From Paraburkholderia domus (lineage in GTDB: Bacteria > Pseudomonadota > Gammaproteobacteria > Burkholderiales > Burkholderiaceae), in contig NZ_CAJNAT010000002.1 in the NCBI RefSeq assembly GCF_905220705.1, positions 186,001 through 250,000 on the forward strand: DNA of 64,000 nt. The letters run 5' to 3'. Below, one piece after another: positions 24,375-34,002 of the stretch. Each line of letters starts with the position of its first letter. Positions within the stretch are counted from its first letter, which is position 1. The translations under genes and the position numbers were made by a program. The notes beneath the pieces were generated by a model. That model saw only the letters and a list, made by a program, of their open reading frames with translations, did no database searches and was not told where the DNA came from.

Positions 24375-27062
24375 ATGACCTATCAAGTTCTCGCACGCAA
24401 ATGGCGGCCGAAGGATTTCGCTTCGCTCGTCGGACAGGAGCACGTGGTGCGCGCGCTCACGCACGCGCTCGACGGTGGCCGTCTGCATCATGCCTATCTG
24501 TTCACCGGCACCCGCGGCGTCGGCAAAACGACGCTGTCGCGCATCTTCGCCAAGGCGCTGAATTGCGAAACCGGCGTGACTTCCACGCCGTGCGGCGTGT
24601 GCCGCGCGTGCCGCGAGATCGATGAAGGCCGCTTTGTCGATTATGTCGAGATGGACGCAGCGAGTAATCGCGGTGTCGACGAAATGGCAGCGCTGCTGGA
24701 GCGTGCGGTTTACGCGCCGGTCGACGCGCGCTTCAAGGTCTACATGATCGACGAAGTGCACATGCTCACGAACCACGCCTTCAACGCGATGTTGAAAACG
24801 CTGGAAGAGCCGCCTTCGCACGTCAAATTCATTCTCGCCACCACCGACCCGCAGAAGATTCCAGTCACGGTGCTGTCGCGCTGTCTGCAGTTCAATCTGA
24901 AGCAGATGCCGGCTGGGCACATCGTGTCGCATCTCGAGCACATTCTCGGCGAAGAGAAGGTGCCGTTCGACGCCCAGGCGTTGCGCCTGCTCGCGCGCGC
25001 AGCCGACGGCTCGATGCGCGACGCGCTCTCGCTGACCGATCAGGCGATCGCCTATTCGGCCAATCAGGTGAATGAAGACGCGGTGCGCGGCATGCTCGGC
25101 GCGCTCGATCAAAGCTATCTGATTCGCCTGCTAGATGCGCTTGCCGACGGTGATGGCGCCGCCGTGCTGGCGGTCGCGGACGAGATGGCATTGCGCAGCC
25201 TGTCGTTTTCGACGGCGTTGCAGGATCTGGCGAGCTTGTTGCACCGAGTCGCGTGGGCGCAGTTCGCGCCGTCGTCGGTGTTGGACGAGTGGCCCGAAGC
25301 GGGGGATCTGCGTCGTTTTGCCGAAACATTGAGCGCCGAGCAGGTGCAGCTGTTCTATCAGATTGCGACCATCGGCCGAAGCGAACTGGGTCTTGCGCCA
25401 GATGAGTATGCTGGTTTCACGATGACGCTGTTGCGCATGCTGGCGTTCGAGCCGGCGCCCACCGGTGGTGGTGGCGGCACGGCTGCGGCGCGTGCGCCGG
25501 GACAAGCGGGGGCAGGCGGCGCTAAACGCTCGGGGTCCCCAGCGGTGGCTGCGCAGCAGGCGGCGGCGCCGTCGCGTGCGGTTGAAGCAGCCGCCGCCGT
25601 GCCGGTCCGCTCCGCAAATCCGGTGGCAGAAGCGACGCCCGCCACGCCGGATTCGCCGCACCTGGCGTCGGCGGGGTCTGCTGAAAACGCCGGCATGCCG
25701 AACTCCACTATTGCTGACGCGGCGAGCGTTGCGAGCTCCGCATCCGCGTCTGGCGAAGCGAGCGCGAAGCCGGCGCCTACGGCGGCCGACGTCGTTGCCG
25801 CACCGGCTTTAGCGCCGTGGCAGGATGAGACGTCCGTCGATCCGGTTCTGAGCGATCCGGCGCCTGCACCTACGGACACGAGCGCGCTCCGAGCAGCCCC
25901 GATGCCCGAAGCGCCATCGCCAACGCCGGCGACCGAAGCGCCAACGCCGGCGACCGAAGCGCCTGAATCGATCAAAGCAACGAAAGTAACGGCTGCGCCA
26001 GCCTTGGCGCCGTGGGACGACGCGCCCAGCGAGCCGGCCTCGAACGAACCACCCGCCGCGATCGCTCCTCAGGAATTGGCACCCGCATCTTCGCTCGCTG
26101 CTCCGGCCGCGGCCGCGTTTGCACGGGCAGAAGAGGTTGCGCCCGCACCGGTATCGCAAGCGCCGTCGCCCGCGGCCGACACGCCGCCGCGCCGTGCAGG
26201 CGGCGCGAGCGACGCGCTCAACGTATTGCGCAGCGCCGGGCTGAAAGTGTCGTCGGACCGTGGCCGCGCCACGGCGGCAGCCGCCGCCAAGCCCACGGCG
26301 GCTCCGGCCACGCCGAAGCCGGCCGCACCACACGTCGTCGTCAATGTGCCGACACCAGGCGCCCCGCGCCGCGCGTCGGCACAAGACGCCGCGCCGGCAG
26401 CGCGTGCGCCGTCGCCGCAGGTCGAGCAGCAAAACGGCTCGCCGAGCGCGCCGTGGGACGACATGCCGCCCGATGAATACATGCCGCTCACGGCAGCGGA
26501 CGAAGGCTATTACGGCCTGCCGGACGACAACTACATGCCGGTGTTCGACAGCGGACCCGACGACGTCCGCGTGAACGCCGCGCCTGCGTCGACCTCCGCG
26601 CCGGTGGTCGACAAGCGGCCGTTGCCGCCCGCCGTGCCGCTCGATTCGCTGGGTTTTCAGGGCGATTGGCCGGCGCTTGCCGTCGATCTGCCGCTCAAGG
26701 GCATTTCGTATCAACTCGCGTTCAACAGCGAACTGATGGCACTCGAAGGCAGCACGCTCAAACTGAACGTGCCGGTGCCGCAGTACGCGGAAGCTTCGCA
26801 GGTCGCCAAACTGAAAGTCGCACTCGCTGAAAAGCTCGGCCAGAATGTCGACGTATTGGTCGAAGTCGGCCTGGCGCGCCGCACGGCAGCCGCGCACGAC
26901 GCCGCCGTGCGCGCCCAGCGCCAGCAGGAAGCGGAGCGCGAAATCGGCGCCGATCCGTTCGTGCAGTCGCTGATCCGCGAGTTCGGCGCGAGCATCGTGC
27001 CCGGTTCGATCCGCCCGATTACTCAGGATGCCGGCCCGAACGGCGCGCCGTCCGTCCACTGA
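24375..27062 (+). CDS. dnaX: DNA polymerase III subunit tau/gamma
   Basis: An 895-residue clamp-loader ATPase and replisome organiser. Domains I-III (about 1-365) are intact: Walker A GTRGVGKT (K51), zinc cysteines C64, C73, C76, C79, Walker B MIDEVHML, and the SRC motif LSRCLQF. Residues about 365-745 are an exceptionally long Ala/Pro-rich linker with three APW(Q/D)D motifs and a tandem PTPATEA repeat. The C-terminal domain (about 745-895, from VPLDSLGFQGDWPALAVDLPLKG) is the tau part that contacts the polymerase. E. coli tau is 643 residues, so this one is some 250 longer. No A-rich slippery frameshift site for a gamma form was seen. It heads the dnaX-ybaB-recR operon. Confidence 0.96.
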   Translation: MTYQVLARKWRPKDFASLVGQEHVVRALTHALDGGRLHHAYLFTGTRGVGKTTLSRIFAKALNCETGVTSTPCGVCRACREIDEGRFVDYVEMDAASNRGVDEMAALLERAVYAPVDARFKVYMIDEVHMLTNHAFNAMLKTLEEPPSHVKFILATTDPQKIPVTVLSRCLQFNLKQMPAGHIVSHLEHILGEEKVPFDAQALRLLARAADGSMRDALSLTDQAIAYSANQVNEDAVRGMLGALDQSYLIRLLDALADGDGAAVLAVADEMALRSLSFSTALQDLASLLHRVAWAQFAPSSVLDEWPEAGDLRRFAETLSAEQVQLFYQIATIGRSELGLAPDEYAGFTMTLLRMLAFEPAPTGGGGGTAAARAPGQAGAGGAKRSGSPAVAAQQAAAPSRAVEAAAAVPVRSANPVAEATPATPDSPHLASAGSAENAGMPNSTIADAASVASSASASGEASAKPAPTAADVVAAPALAPWQDETSVDPVLSDPAPAPTDTSALRAAPMPEAPSPTPATEAPTPATEAPESIKATKVTAAPALAPWDDAPSEPASNEPPAAIAPQELAPASSLAAPAAAAFARAEEVAPAPVSQAPSPAADTPPRRAGGASDALNVLRSAGLKVSSDRGRATAAAAAKPTAAPATPKPAAPHVVVNVPTPGAPRRASAQDAAPAARAPSPQVEQQNGSPSAPWDDMPPDEYMPLTAADEGYYGLPDDNYMPVFDSGPDDVRVNAAPASTSAPVVDKRPLPPAVPLDSLGFQGDWPALAVDLPLKGISYQLAFNSELMALEGSTLKLNVPVPQYAEASQVAKLKVALAEKLGQNVDVLVEVGLARRTAAAHDAAVRAQRQQEAEREIGADPFVQSLIREFGASIVPGSIRPITQDAGPNGAPSVH

Positions 27063-27125
27063 TTCGCCGCGCCGTGTGGCGCACCCGATTTTCCGGATTT
27101 CACGCTATCAAGAAGGAGCATGTCC

Positions 27126-27452
27126 ATGATGAAAGGTCAACTCGCCGGGCTGATGAAGCAGGCCCAGCAGATGCAGGAAAACATGAAGAAGATGCAGGAG
27201 CAGCTTGCATTGATCGAAGTCGAGGGACAGTCGGGCGCCGGTCTCGTGAAGGTGACGATGACCTGCAAGAACGACGTGCGCCGCGTATCGATCGATCCGA
27301 GCCTGCTCGCCGACGACAAGGACATGCTGGAAGACCTGGTCGCCGCTGCGTTCAACGACGCCGTGCGCAAGGCCGAAGCCACCGCTCAGGAAAAGATGGG
27401 CGGCATGACCTCAGGTCTGCCGCTGCCGCCGGGTTTCAAGCTGCCGTTCTGA
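27126..27452 (+). CDS. ybaB: YbaB/EbfC-family nucleoid-associated protein
   Basis: A 108-residue DNA-binding dimer. The helix [18 protein letters not shown] and the core [30 protein letters not shown]...[13 protein letters not shown], ending LPPGFKLPF, are family hallmarks. It coats DNA non-specifically and in many bacteria sits between dnaX and recR, as here. Three ATGs are possible (27120, 27126, 27129); AAGGAG at 27113-27118 gives best spacing for 27126. Its job in the replication/repair operon is not established. Confidence 0.94.
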   Translation: MMKGQLAGLMKQAQQMQENMKKMQEQLALIEVEGQSGAGLVKVTMTCKNDVRRVSIDPSLLADDKDMLEDLVAAAFNDAVRKAEATAQEKMGGMTSGLPLPPGFKLPF

Positions 27453-27719
27453 ACGACGTCGCTGCAAGAAGGGGCTCACGCCGTTGCTGTGACCGCGGCG
27501 TGAGTTGGATACGCGAGCCGGGCTCGTTCAAACGCTCGCACCGGCTCGTGCAAGTGTGCATCGGTGCAGTTCGCGGCAGGTCGTTCGCTAAGCGCGCTTG
27601 CCCGAATCGTTATCGAGCTGATAGAAGTAGAAGCAACCGAAGTAACTGACGCAAGCGCATCGCGCCACCCGCATACCGGGCCATACCGGGCAACCCCCAC
27701 TTCGACACCGCCGATCCGC

Positions 27720-28316
27720 ATGAAACAACCTTCCGCCTTGTCGGCGCTCGTCGAAGCGCTGCGTGTGCTGCCCGGTGTCGGGCCTAAATCCGCGCAACGC
27801 ATGGCGTACCACCTGATGCAGCACGATCGCGACGGCGCTGAAAAACTCGGCCGCTCGTTGTTGTTCGCGACTGAACATCTGCAGCACTGCGAGAAGTGCA
27901 ACACTTTTACCGAAGCGCAGATCTGCGAGGTCTGCCTCGATGAGGAGCGCGATCCAACGTTGTTGTGCGTCGTCGAGACGCCCGCCGACCAGATCATGCT
28001 CGAACAGACGATGACCTATCGCGGTCTCTATTTCGTGCTGATGGGGCGGCTCAGTCCGCTCGACGGCATCGGTCCGAAGGAGATCCATTTCGATCGCCTG
28101 GTCAAGCGCGCGTCGGATGGCATCGTCAAGGAAGTCGTGCTCGCAACCAATTTCACCAATGAAGGCGAGGCCACCGCGCATTACCTCGGGCAGACGCTCA
28201 AGGCGCGCGGTCTTGCCGTGACGCGCCTCGCGCGCGGCGTGCCAGTGGGCGGCGAACTCGAGTACGTCGACGCCGGCACGATCGCCCGCGCGATGCTCGA
28301 CCGGCGCTCGATGTAA
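27720..28316 (+). CDS. recR: Recombination mediator RecR
   Basis: A 198-residue RecR. It acts with RecO (and RecF) to load RecA at gaps. Order: an N-terminal helix-hairpin-helix ([19 protein letters not shown]), a C4 zinc finger (C57, C60, C69, C72), the TOPRIM domain (about 80-175; [30 protein letters not shown]) and a C-terminal Walker B-like segment ([19 protein letters not shown]). I chose ATG 27720; in-frame sequence back to 27564 is not family-like. The 267-bp gap after ybaB contains a tandem ACCGGGCCAT-type repeat at about 27670-27690, but no gene. Confidence 0.96.
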   Translation: MKQPSALSALVEALRVLPGVGPKSAQRMAYHLMQHDRDGAEKLGRSLLFATEHLQHCEKCNTFTEAQICEVCLDEERDPTLLCVVETPADQIMLEQTMTYRGLYFVLMGRLSPLDGIGPKEIHFDRLVKRASDGIVKEVVLATNFTNEGEATAHYLGQTLKARGLAVTRLARGVPVGGELEYVDAGTIARAMLDRRSM

Positions 28317-28423
28317 CGCAAAGCGCCACGTCGCCGCGCCTGCAAGGCCTGAGCGAGCTGCGCGAGACCGATCCGCAACGCCTCGCGCCGCGCCTCTTCA
28401 AGAACAGAACACAGAGGAGACAT

Positions 28424-29656
28424 ATGAGCGTCACCCCAGACCCCAAGGCCACCGCCACACCTCAAGGCCCGCTTGCCGGCGTCAAGGTGCTCGAGCTCGG
28501 CACGCTGATTGCCGGTCCGTTCGCCGCACGCTTTCTCGGCGAGTTCGGCGCCGACGTCATCAAGATCGAAGATCCCAAAGGCGGCGATCCACTGCGCAAA
28601 TGGCGCAAGCTTTATCCGGAAATCGGCGGCACCTCGCTATGGTGGGCCGTGCAGGCGCGCAACAAGAAATCCGTCACGATCAATCTGAAAGCCGAAGAGG
28701 GCAAGGAGATCGTGCGGCGTCTGGCGAAAGAAGCCGATATCGTCGTTGAAAATTTCCGGCCAGGATTGTTGGAGAAGCTCGGGCTCGGTTATGACGTTTT
28801 GTCGGCGGAGAACCCTGGGCTCGTGATGGTGCGTCTGTCCGGCTACGGCCAGACCGGGCCGTATCGCGACCGGCCTGGATTCGGAGCGATCGCCGAATCG
28901 ATGGGCGGGTTGCGCCACATCACCGGTTATCCGGATTTGCCGCCGCCGCGCATCGGTATTTCGATCGGCGATTCGATTGCCGCGCTGCACGGCGTGATCG
29001 GCGCGTTGATGGCGCTGCATCACAAGCAGGTGAACGGCGGCAAAGGGCAGGTCGTCGACGTCGCGCTGTACGAGGCGGTCTTCAACATGATGGAGAGCGT
29101 GGTGCCGGAGTACGGTGTGTACGGCATGGTGCGCGAGCGCACCGGCGCGTCGCTGCCGGGCATCGTGCCGTCGAACACGTATCCTTGTCGCGACGGCAGC
29201 ATCGTGATTGGCGGCAACAGCGATCCGATCTTCAAGCGTTTGATGATCGCGATCGAACGCGAAGACCTGGCGAACGATCCAGCCTTGGCGCACAACGATG
29301 GCCGCGTGCCACGAACCCAGGAAATCGACGGCGCGATCGCCGCGTGGCTCGCCACGCGCACCATCGACGAAGCGCTTGCCGTGCTGAACGCCGCTGACGT
29401 GCCGGTCGGCCGCATTTACAGCGTCGCAGACATGTTTACCGATCCGCAATTCATTGCGCGCCAGATGATCCAGCGCTTCAAGTGGCAGGACGGTCAGGAA
29501 ATCACACTGCCTTCGGTGACGCCGAAGCTCTCGGCAACCCCCGGCGAGACGCGCTGGTTAGGCCCGGAACTGGGTGAACATACCGATGAAGTCCTGCAAT
29601 CGCTAGGTTATGATTCTGACCACATTGCAAGGTTGCACGCGCAACAAGTTGTGTAA
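28424..29656 (+). CDS. CaiB/BaiF family CoA-transferase
   Basis: A 410-residue class III CoA-transferase, which moves CoA between acyl groups via aspartyl-CoA intermediates. Signature regions: VLELGTLIAGPFAARFLGEFGADVIKIEDPKGGDPLR (about 22-58), NKKSVTINLKAEEGKEIV, VVENFRPGLLEKLG, SGYGQTGPYRDRPGFG, and the catalytic Asp in ISIGDSIAALHG (D183). AGAGGAGA gives an excellent ribosome site. Substrates cannot be inferred from sequence (oxalate, carnitine, succinate, itaconate and aromatic acids are all known). Three genes of an ABC importer follow on the same strand, starting 47 bp after its stop, which suggests the imported compound is its acyl acceptor. Confidence 0.9.
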   Translation: MSVTPDPKATATPQGPLAGVKVLELGTLIAGPFAARFLGEFGADVIKIEDPKGGDPLRKWRKLYPEIGGTSLWWAVQARNKKSVTINLKAEEGKEIVRRLAKEADIVVENFRPGLLEKLGLGYDVLSAENPGLVMVRLSGYGQTGPYRDRPGFGAIAESMGGLRHITGYPDLPPPRIGISIGDSIAALHGVIGALMALHHKQVNGGKGQVVDVALYEAVFNMMESVVPEYGVYGMVRERTGASLPGIVPSNTYPCRDGSIVIGGNSDPIFKRLMIAIEREDLANDPALAHNDGRVPRTQEIDGAIAAWLATRTIDEALAVLNAADVPVGRIYSVADMFTDPQFIARQMIQRFKWQDGQEITLPSVTPKLSATPGETRWLGPELGEHTDEVLQSLGYDSDHIARLHAQQVV

Positions 29657-29703
29657 GTGAGCGTCGCGACAAAAAGACAACAAAAATTTGGAGACGACAG
29701 ACC

Positions 29704-30741
29704 ATGCAACGCAGAACCTTCCTCGCCGGTACCGCCGCACTCGCGGGCGCCACGTTCGCTGCCACGCCGCTCGCATTCGCGCAGGGCAAACCTGAAACCA
29801 GCAAGGTGGCGATTGCCGTCGGCGGCAAGAACCTCTTCTATTACTTGCCGCTCACGATTGCCGAGCGCCGCAATTACTTCAAGGACGAAGGGCTCGACGT
29901 CGAAATCTCGGATTTCGCCGGCGGCTCGCAAGCACTGAAGGCGGCAGTCGGCGGCAGCGCGGACGTGGTTTCTGGCGCGTTTGAGCACACTTTGCTGTTG
30001 CAGGCGCAAAAGCAGTTGTTCCGCGAATTCGTGCTGCAAGGGCGCGCCCCGCAGATCGTGCTCGCGGTGTCGAAGAAGGCGATGCCGAACTACAAGTCGA
30101 TCGCGGATCTGAAGGGCAAGAAAATCGGCGTAACCGCGCCGGGGTCGTCGACCTCGATCATGGCCAGTTTCGTGCTCGCGAAAGCCGGATTGACCGCGAA
30201 AGACGTCGCGTTCATCGGTGTGGGCGCTGGCGCGGGTGCGATCGCGGCGCTCCAGTCGGGGCAGATCGATGCCATCGCCAATCTCGACCCGGTGATGACC
30301 AAACTCGAGCGCACCGGCGAGATTCGCGTGGTGTCGGACACGCGTACGCTGGCCGACACGCGCAGCGTGTTCGGTGGCGATATGCCGGCAGGTTGCCTGT
30401 ACGCGTCGCAGAGCTTCATCACGAAGAATCCGAACACCACCCAGGCGCTGACCAATGCGATGGTGCGTGCACTCAAGTGGTTGCAAACGGCGACCGGCAG
30501 CGAGCTGATCAACACGGTGCCGGAGGGCTATCTGCTCGGCGACCGCGCGGTGTATCTGGACGCGTGGCAGCACGTCAAGGAGGCGATGTCGCCGGATGGC
30601 CTGATGCCCGCCGATGGCCCGGCCACGTCGCTGAAGACCTTGCAGACATTCGATCCGAATGTGCAGGGCAAGCCGATCGATCTGTCGAAGACATGGACCA
30701 ACGACTTCGTCAAGAAAGCGCTGGCGACGGTCAAGGCCTAA
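29704..30741 (+). CDS. ABC transporter periplasmic substrate-binding protein (NMT1/SsuA-like), Tat-exported
   Basis: A 345-residue binding protein. The N-terminus MQRRTFLAGTAALAG is a twin-arginine signal with probable cleavage after AFA at about residue 26. The body matches the nitrate/sulfonate/taurine group (LTIAERRNYFKDEGLDVEISDFAGGSQALKAAVGGSADVV, then IADLKGKKIGVTAPGSSTS and ALQSGQIDAIANLDPVM). It captures a small anionic or aromatic solute in the periplasm. GGAGACGA precedes the ATG. It is followed by its ATPase (106 bp) and permease. No lipobox is seen, so it is soluble. Confidence 0.9.
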   Translation: MQRRTFLAGTAALAGATFAATPLAFAQGKPETSKVAIAVGGKNLFYYLPLTIAERRNYFKDEGLDVEISDFAGGSQALKAAVGGSADVVSGAFEHTLLLQAQKQLFREFVLQGRAPQIVLAVSKKAMPNYKSIADLKGKKIGVTAPGSSTSIMASFVLAKAGLTAKDVAFIGVGAGAGAIAALQSGQIDAIANLDPVMTKLERTGEIRVVSDTRTLADTRSVFGGDMPAGCLYASQSFITKNPNTTQALTNAMVRALKWLQTATGSELINTVPEGYLLGDRAVYLDAWQHVKEAMSPDGLMPADGPATSLKTLQTFDPNVQGKPIDLSKTWTNDFVKKALATVKA

Positions 30742-30846
30742 GCGCCGTCAGTGTGGGGCCGGGAGCGGCACATGCCGCTCTCGCCTCGACCACGGCCGTC
30801 ATGACGGCATGACAAACTGAAACCGATCTTCGAAGCGAGTCGAACG

Positions 30847-31659
30847 ATGACCGTTGCCGCCCTGGCGCTCGACAACATCACCTGCACGTTTGCTGCGCGG
30901 GACAACCGCGCACAGCGCTATACGGCGGTCAAGGACACGACCTTGCGCATCGCGCCGGGCGAATTCGTTTCGGTGGTCGGCCCGACCGGTTGCGGCAAAT
31001 CCACGTTGCTGAACGTCGGCGCGGGTTTGCTGGGACCATCTTCGGGAACGGTCAGTGTGTTTGGCGAGCCGCTCAAGGGGATCAACCGGCGCGCCGGCTA
31101 TATGTTCCAGGCCGATGCACTGATGCCGTGGCGCTCGGCCATCGACAACGTGATGGCCGGCCTCGCATTTCATGGCGTGCCGCAAGCCGAAGCCCGCAGC
31201 AAAGCCGAAGAGTGGTTGAAGCGCGTCGGCCTCGGCGGTTTCGGCGACCGCTATCCGCATCAATTGTCGGGCGGCATGCGCAAGCGCGTCGCGATGGCGC
31301 AGACGTTGATTCTCGATCCGGACATCATCCTCATGGACGAGCCGTTTTCGGCGCTCGATATCCAGACGCGTCAGCTGATGGAAAACGAGCTGCTCGACCT
31401 GTGGGCGGCCAAACGCAAAGCGGTGCTGTTCATCACGCACGATCTCGACGAAGCGATCTCGATGTCCGACCGTGTGGTGGTGCTGTCAGCGGGGCCGGGC
31501 ACGCATCCGATCGGCGAATTCACGATCGATCTGCCGCGCCCGCGCGACGTCGCCGAGATTCGCGCACATCCGCGTTTCGTCGAGTTGCATGCACAGATCT
31601 GGAGCGTGCTGCGCGATGAGGTGCTCAAGGGTTACCAGCAGCAACTCACGGCCGTTTAA
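30847..31659 (+). CDS. ABC transporter ATP-binding protein (NitT/TauT type)
   Basis: A 270-residue ATPase of the nitrate/sulfonate/bicarbonate import group. Walker A is GPTGCGKS (K51), the Q-loop is in YMFQADALMPW, the signature is LSGGMRKRVAM, Walker B is IILMDEPFSALD and the switch histidine is in FITHDLDEA. The YMFQxDALMPWRSAIDNV pattern is typical of SsuB/TauB. It powers uptake with the adjacent permease and binding protein. The 105-bp gap to the preceding gene contains no terminator hairpin with a T-run. Confidence 0.93.
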   Translation: MTVAALALDNITCTFAARDNRAQRYTAVKDTTLRIAPGEFVSVVGPTGCGKSTLLNVGAGLLGPSSGTVSVFGEPLKGINRRAGYMFQADALMPWRSAIDNVMAGLAFHGVPQAEARSKAEEWLKRVGLGGFGDRYPHQLSGGMRKRVAMAQTLILDPDIILMDEPFSALDIQTRQLMENELLDLWAAKRKAVLFITHDLDEAISMSDRVVVLSAGPGTHPIGEFTIDLPRPRDVAEIRAHPRFVELHAQIWSVLRDEVLKGYQQQLTAV

Positions 31660-31745
31660 TCGCGGTTCCCGGCTGCGTCCTGTTCTTGCGTTCGCTAGCT
31701 GCGCTCAGTCGTTGCGTCGATCAATCGTCTAAGGCAAACCGAGTC

Positions 31746-32570
31746 ATGTGGAAGACGTTGCGCCCGAACCGGGCGAACCTGGTGATCTGGCAGTGGCTGC
31801 TGCTCGTGCTGTGCTTCGTGCTCTGGTACGTGCTGACCAGTCCGACACTGCTGCCGGCATTCTATTTCGACGACCCGAACAAGGCGGCGTTCTTCTTCGG
31901 CGAGCCGCAGAAGGTGCTGCAGCGCATCTGGGAGTGGTTCACGGGCGGCGAAATCTATCTGCACCTGTGGATCACACTGGTCGAAACGGTGCTCGCGTTT
32001 GTGCTCGGCACCGCGCTGGGGCTCGGGGTCGGTCTGTGGCTGGCGCTGTCGCCGCTCGCGAGCGCGCTTTTCGATCCGTACATCAAGGCCGCCAACTCGA
32101 TGCCGCGCGTGATTCTCGCGCCGATCTTCGGGGTGTGGTTTGGCCTCGGCATCTGGTCGAAGGTGGCGCTGGGCGTCACGCTGGTGTTCTTTATCGTGTT
32201 CTTCAACGTCTACCAGGGCGTGAAGGAAGTGAGTCCAGTCGTGCTCGCCAACGCGCGCATGCTCGGCGCGAACCGCAAGCAGTTGCTGCGGTTTGTCTAT
32301 CTTCCGAGCGCGATGAGCTGGGTGTTTTCGAGCCTGCATACTTCGGTGGGCCTGGCGTTCGTCGGCTCGGTGGTGGGGGAATATCTCGGTTCGGCGCGCG
32401 GCGTCGGTTATCTGATTCTGCAAGCCGAAGGCACCTTCGATATCAACACCGTGTTCGCCGGGATTCTGGTGTTGACCGCGTTCGCGCTGATTCTCGATGC
32501 CATCGTCGGGCTTGGCGAGCGGCGGCTGATGAAGTGGCAGCCGAAGTCGGGTGATACGGAAAAGCTTTAG
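31746..32570 (+). CDS. ABC transporter permease (NitT/TauT type)
   Basis: A 274-residue inner-membrane permease with about six hydrophobic segments. The EAA loop region AANSMPRVILAPIFGVWFGLGIWSK and later ANARMLGANRKQLLRFVYLPSAMSWVFSSLHTSVGLAFVGSVVGEYLGSARGVGYLI are characteristic of SsuC/TauC. I chose ATG 31746, matching the family start; the reading back to 31686 overlaps the intergenic gap. It ends the CoA-transferase/ABC cluster, followed by a terminator. Confidence 0.92.
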   Translation: MWKTLRPNRANLVIWQWLLLVLCFVLWYVLTSPTLLPAFYFDDPNKAAFFFGEPQKVLQRIWEWFTGGEIYLHLWITLVETVLAFVLGTALGLGVGLWLALSPLASALFDPYIKAANSMPRVILAPIFGVWFGLGIWSKVALGVTLVFFIVFFNVYQGVKEVSPVVLANARMLGANRKQLLRFVYLPSAMSWVFSSLHTSVGLAFVGSVVGEYLGSARGVGYLILQAEGTFDINTVFAGILVLTAFALILDAIVGLGERRLMKWQPKSGDTEKL

Positions 32571-32725
32571 GCCCGCAACGGGCGAGCCTGGCAAGCGCAG
32601 GACGCGTCCCGCGAGGGTGGGGCTCAAGGCCGGCACGGTTCAATGAGTCTGGCGCACCGCTAGCTCGTGGGCCAACAAACGCATGGCTTGGCAGGTGTAA
32701 GCTCCATCGTCCCAAAGGCTCAGCA

Positions 32726-32762
32726 AAAAACGGCGTGAGGTTGTCGACCTCGCGCCGTTTTC
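32726..32762. terminator. Bidirectional terminator between the ABC operon and the quinone oxidoreductase
   Basis: The stem CGGCGTGAGG / CCTCGCGCCG (32731-32740, 32748-32757; one mismatch that becomes a G-U pair in one direction) has a 7-nt loop, is preceded by A6 and followed by TTTTC. It sits between convergent genes. Confidence 0.8.
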
Positions 32763-32800
32763 TTTCCCGCTCAAAGCAGCGCCGCTTCAGCGCTCACCTG

Positions 32801-33775
32801 CTAAGGCGTAATCACCACCTTCCCGATCACCCGTCGCTCCGCCATATCGCGCAACGCGCGGCCGGTGTCTTCGAGAGAATAACGTTCCGACACATAGGGC
32901 TTGAGCTTGCCCTCGCCGATCCAGCCGGTCATCTGCTCGAACGCGGCGTGATTGCGCTGCGGCTCGCGTTTCGCAAAGTCGCCCCAGAACACGCCGACCA
33001 GACTTGCGCCTTTGAGCAGCGTCAGGTTGAGCGGCAACTTCGGGATTTCGCCGTTTGCAAATCCGACCACCAGATAACGCCCGCGCCAGCCGATGCTGCG
33101 AAACGCCGGTTCCGCGTACACCCCGCCGACCGGATCGTAGATCACGTCCGGACCCTTGCCACCGGTCAGCGTCTTGATGCGCTCGCGCAAGTCTTCCGTG
33201 CTGTAGTTAATGGTGGCGTCCGCACCATGCTTCACGCAGGTGGCGAGCTTCTCGTCGCTCGATGCCGCTGCGATCACGCGTGCGCCGAGCGCCTTGCCGA
33301 TCTCGACCGCGGCCAGCCCAACGCCGCCTGCCGCGCCCAACACCAGCATCGTCTCACCGGCCTTCAACTGGCCTCGATCGACCACCGCATGATGCGACGT
33401 GCCATAGGCGAGCGTGAACGCCGCAGCCAACTCGAATTCGACGCCGTCGGCCAGCGGCACGCACGCCTCGACCGGCGCCAGCGCCTGCTCGGCAAACCCG
33501 CCCGAGCCGGTGAATGCGACCACCCGTGAGCCGGGCTTGAACTGCGTCACACCAGCACCGACCGCGCGCACGACGCCCGCGACTTCCGAGCCGGGCGTAA
33601 AGGGCAGGGGTGGTTTGAACTGGTATTTGTTCTCGATGATCAGCACATCGGGAAAATTGACGGCCGCGGCCTTGACGTCGATCACGACGTGGCCGGGCGG
33701 CGGCTCGAGGTCCGGCAGATTTTCGACGACCAGGCTCTCCGGCGGCCCGTATTGATTACAGCGAATCGCGCGCAT
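32801..33775 (-). CDS. NADPH:quinone oxidoreductase, zinc-independent MDR family
   Basis: A 324-residue medium-chain dehydrogenase/reductase of the quinone-oxidoreductase branch. The N-terminal catalytic domain has [34 protein letters not shown], which lacks zinc ligands; the nucleotide fold has [23 protein letters not shown]; and [14 protein letters not shown] follows. It probably reduces quinones or 2-enoyl compounds with NADPH. I chose ATG 33775, which has a GGAGA ribosome site; the longer reading extends to 33940 without homology. It diverges from surE. Confidence 0.9.
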   Translation of the reverse strand: MRAIRCNQYGPPESLVVENLPDLEPPPGHVVIDVKAAAVNFPDVLIIENKYQFKPPLPFTPGSEVAGVVRAVGAGVTQFKPGSRVVAFTGSGGFAEQALAPVEACVPLADGVEFELAAAFTLAYGTSHHAVVDRGQLKAGETMLVLGAAGGVGLAAVEIGKALGARVIAAASSDEKLATCVKHGADATINYSTEDLRERIKTLTGGKGPDVIYDPVGGVYAEPAFRSIGWRGRYLVVGFANGEIPKLPLNLTLLKGASLVGVFWGDFAKREPQRNHAAFEQMTGWIGEGKLKPYVSERYSLEDTGRALRDMAERRVIGKVVITP

Positions 33776-33990
33776 CGTGTCTCCATATCGATCAAGGTCC
33801 CCCAAGAGAATTTCCTTCGGGGCGTCGCAAGCATTCTGAGTGTAAAACAATCCGCACGATCGTGCGTTTTTATTGCTCGCAGCCTGGTGCCTGCGCGATC
33901 GATACCCGTCGGCGAAGGGCCCGGCGCGTGCGCTTTGCATGTGATGCGCGCACCGCCTGCCGTGTCGTTCGCGTGCCTTCTTTCCTCGGT

Positions 33991-33996
33991 TACAAT
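33991..33996 (+). promoter_or_regulatory. -10 box (TACAAT) immediately before surE
   Basis: TACAAT plus six bases lead directly into the surE ATG, the same geometry as dnaX. No Shine-Dalgarno site is present. The -35 (TTCGCG, 17-bp spacer) is weak. Confidence 0.5.
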
Positions 33997-34002
33997 CGCC
34001 GC

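Noticed and set aside
25809..27059. A 416-codon minus-strand frame antisense to dnaX
   Set aside because: Arg/Gly/Cys-rich mirror of the Ala/Pro-rich linker codons; no domain and no ribosome site.
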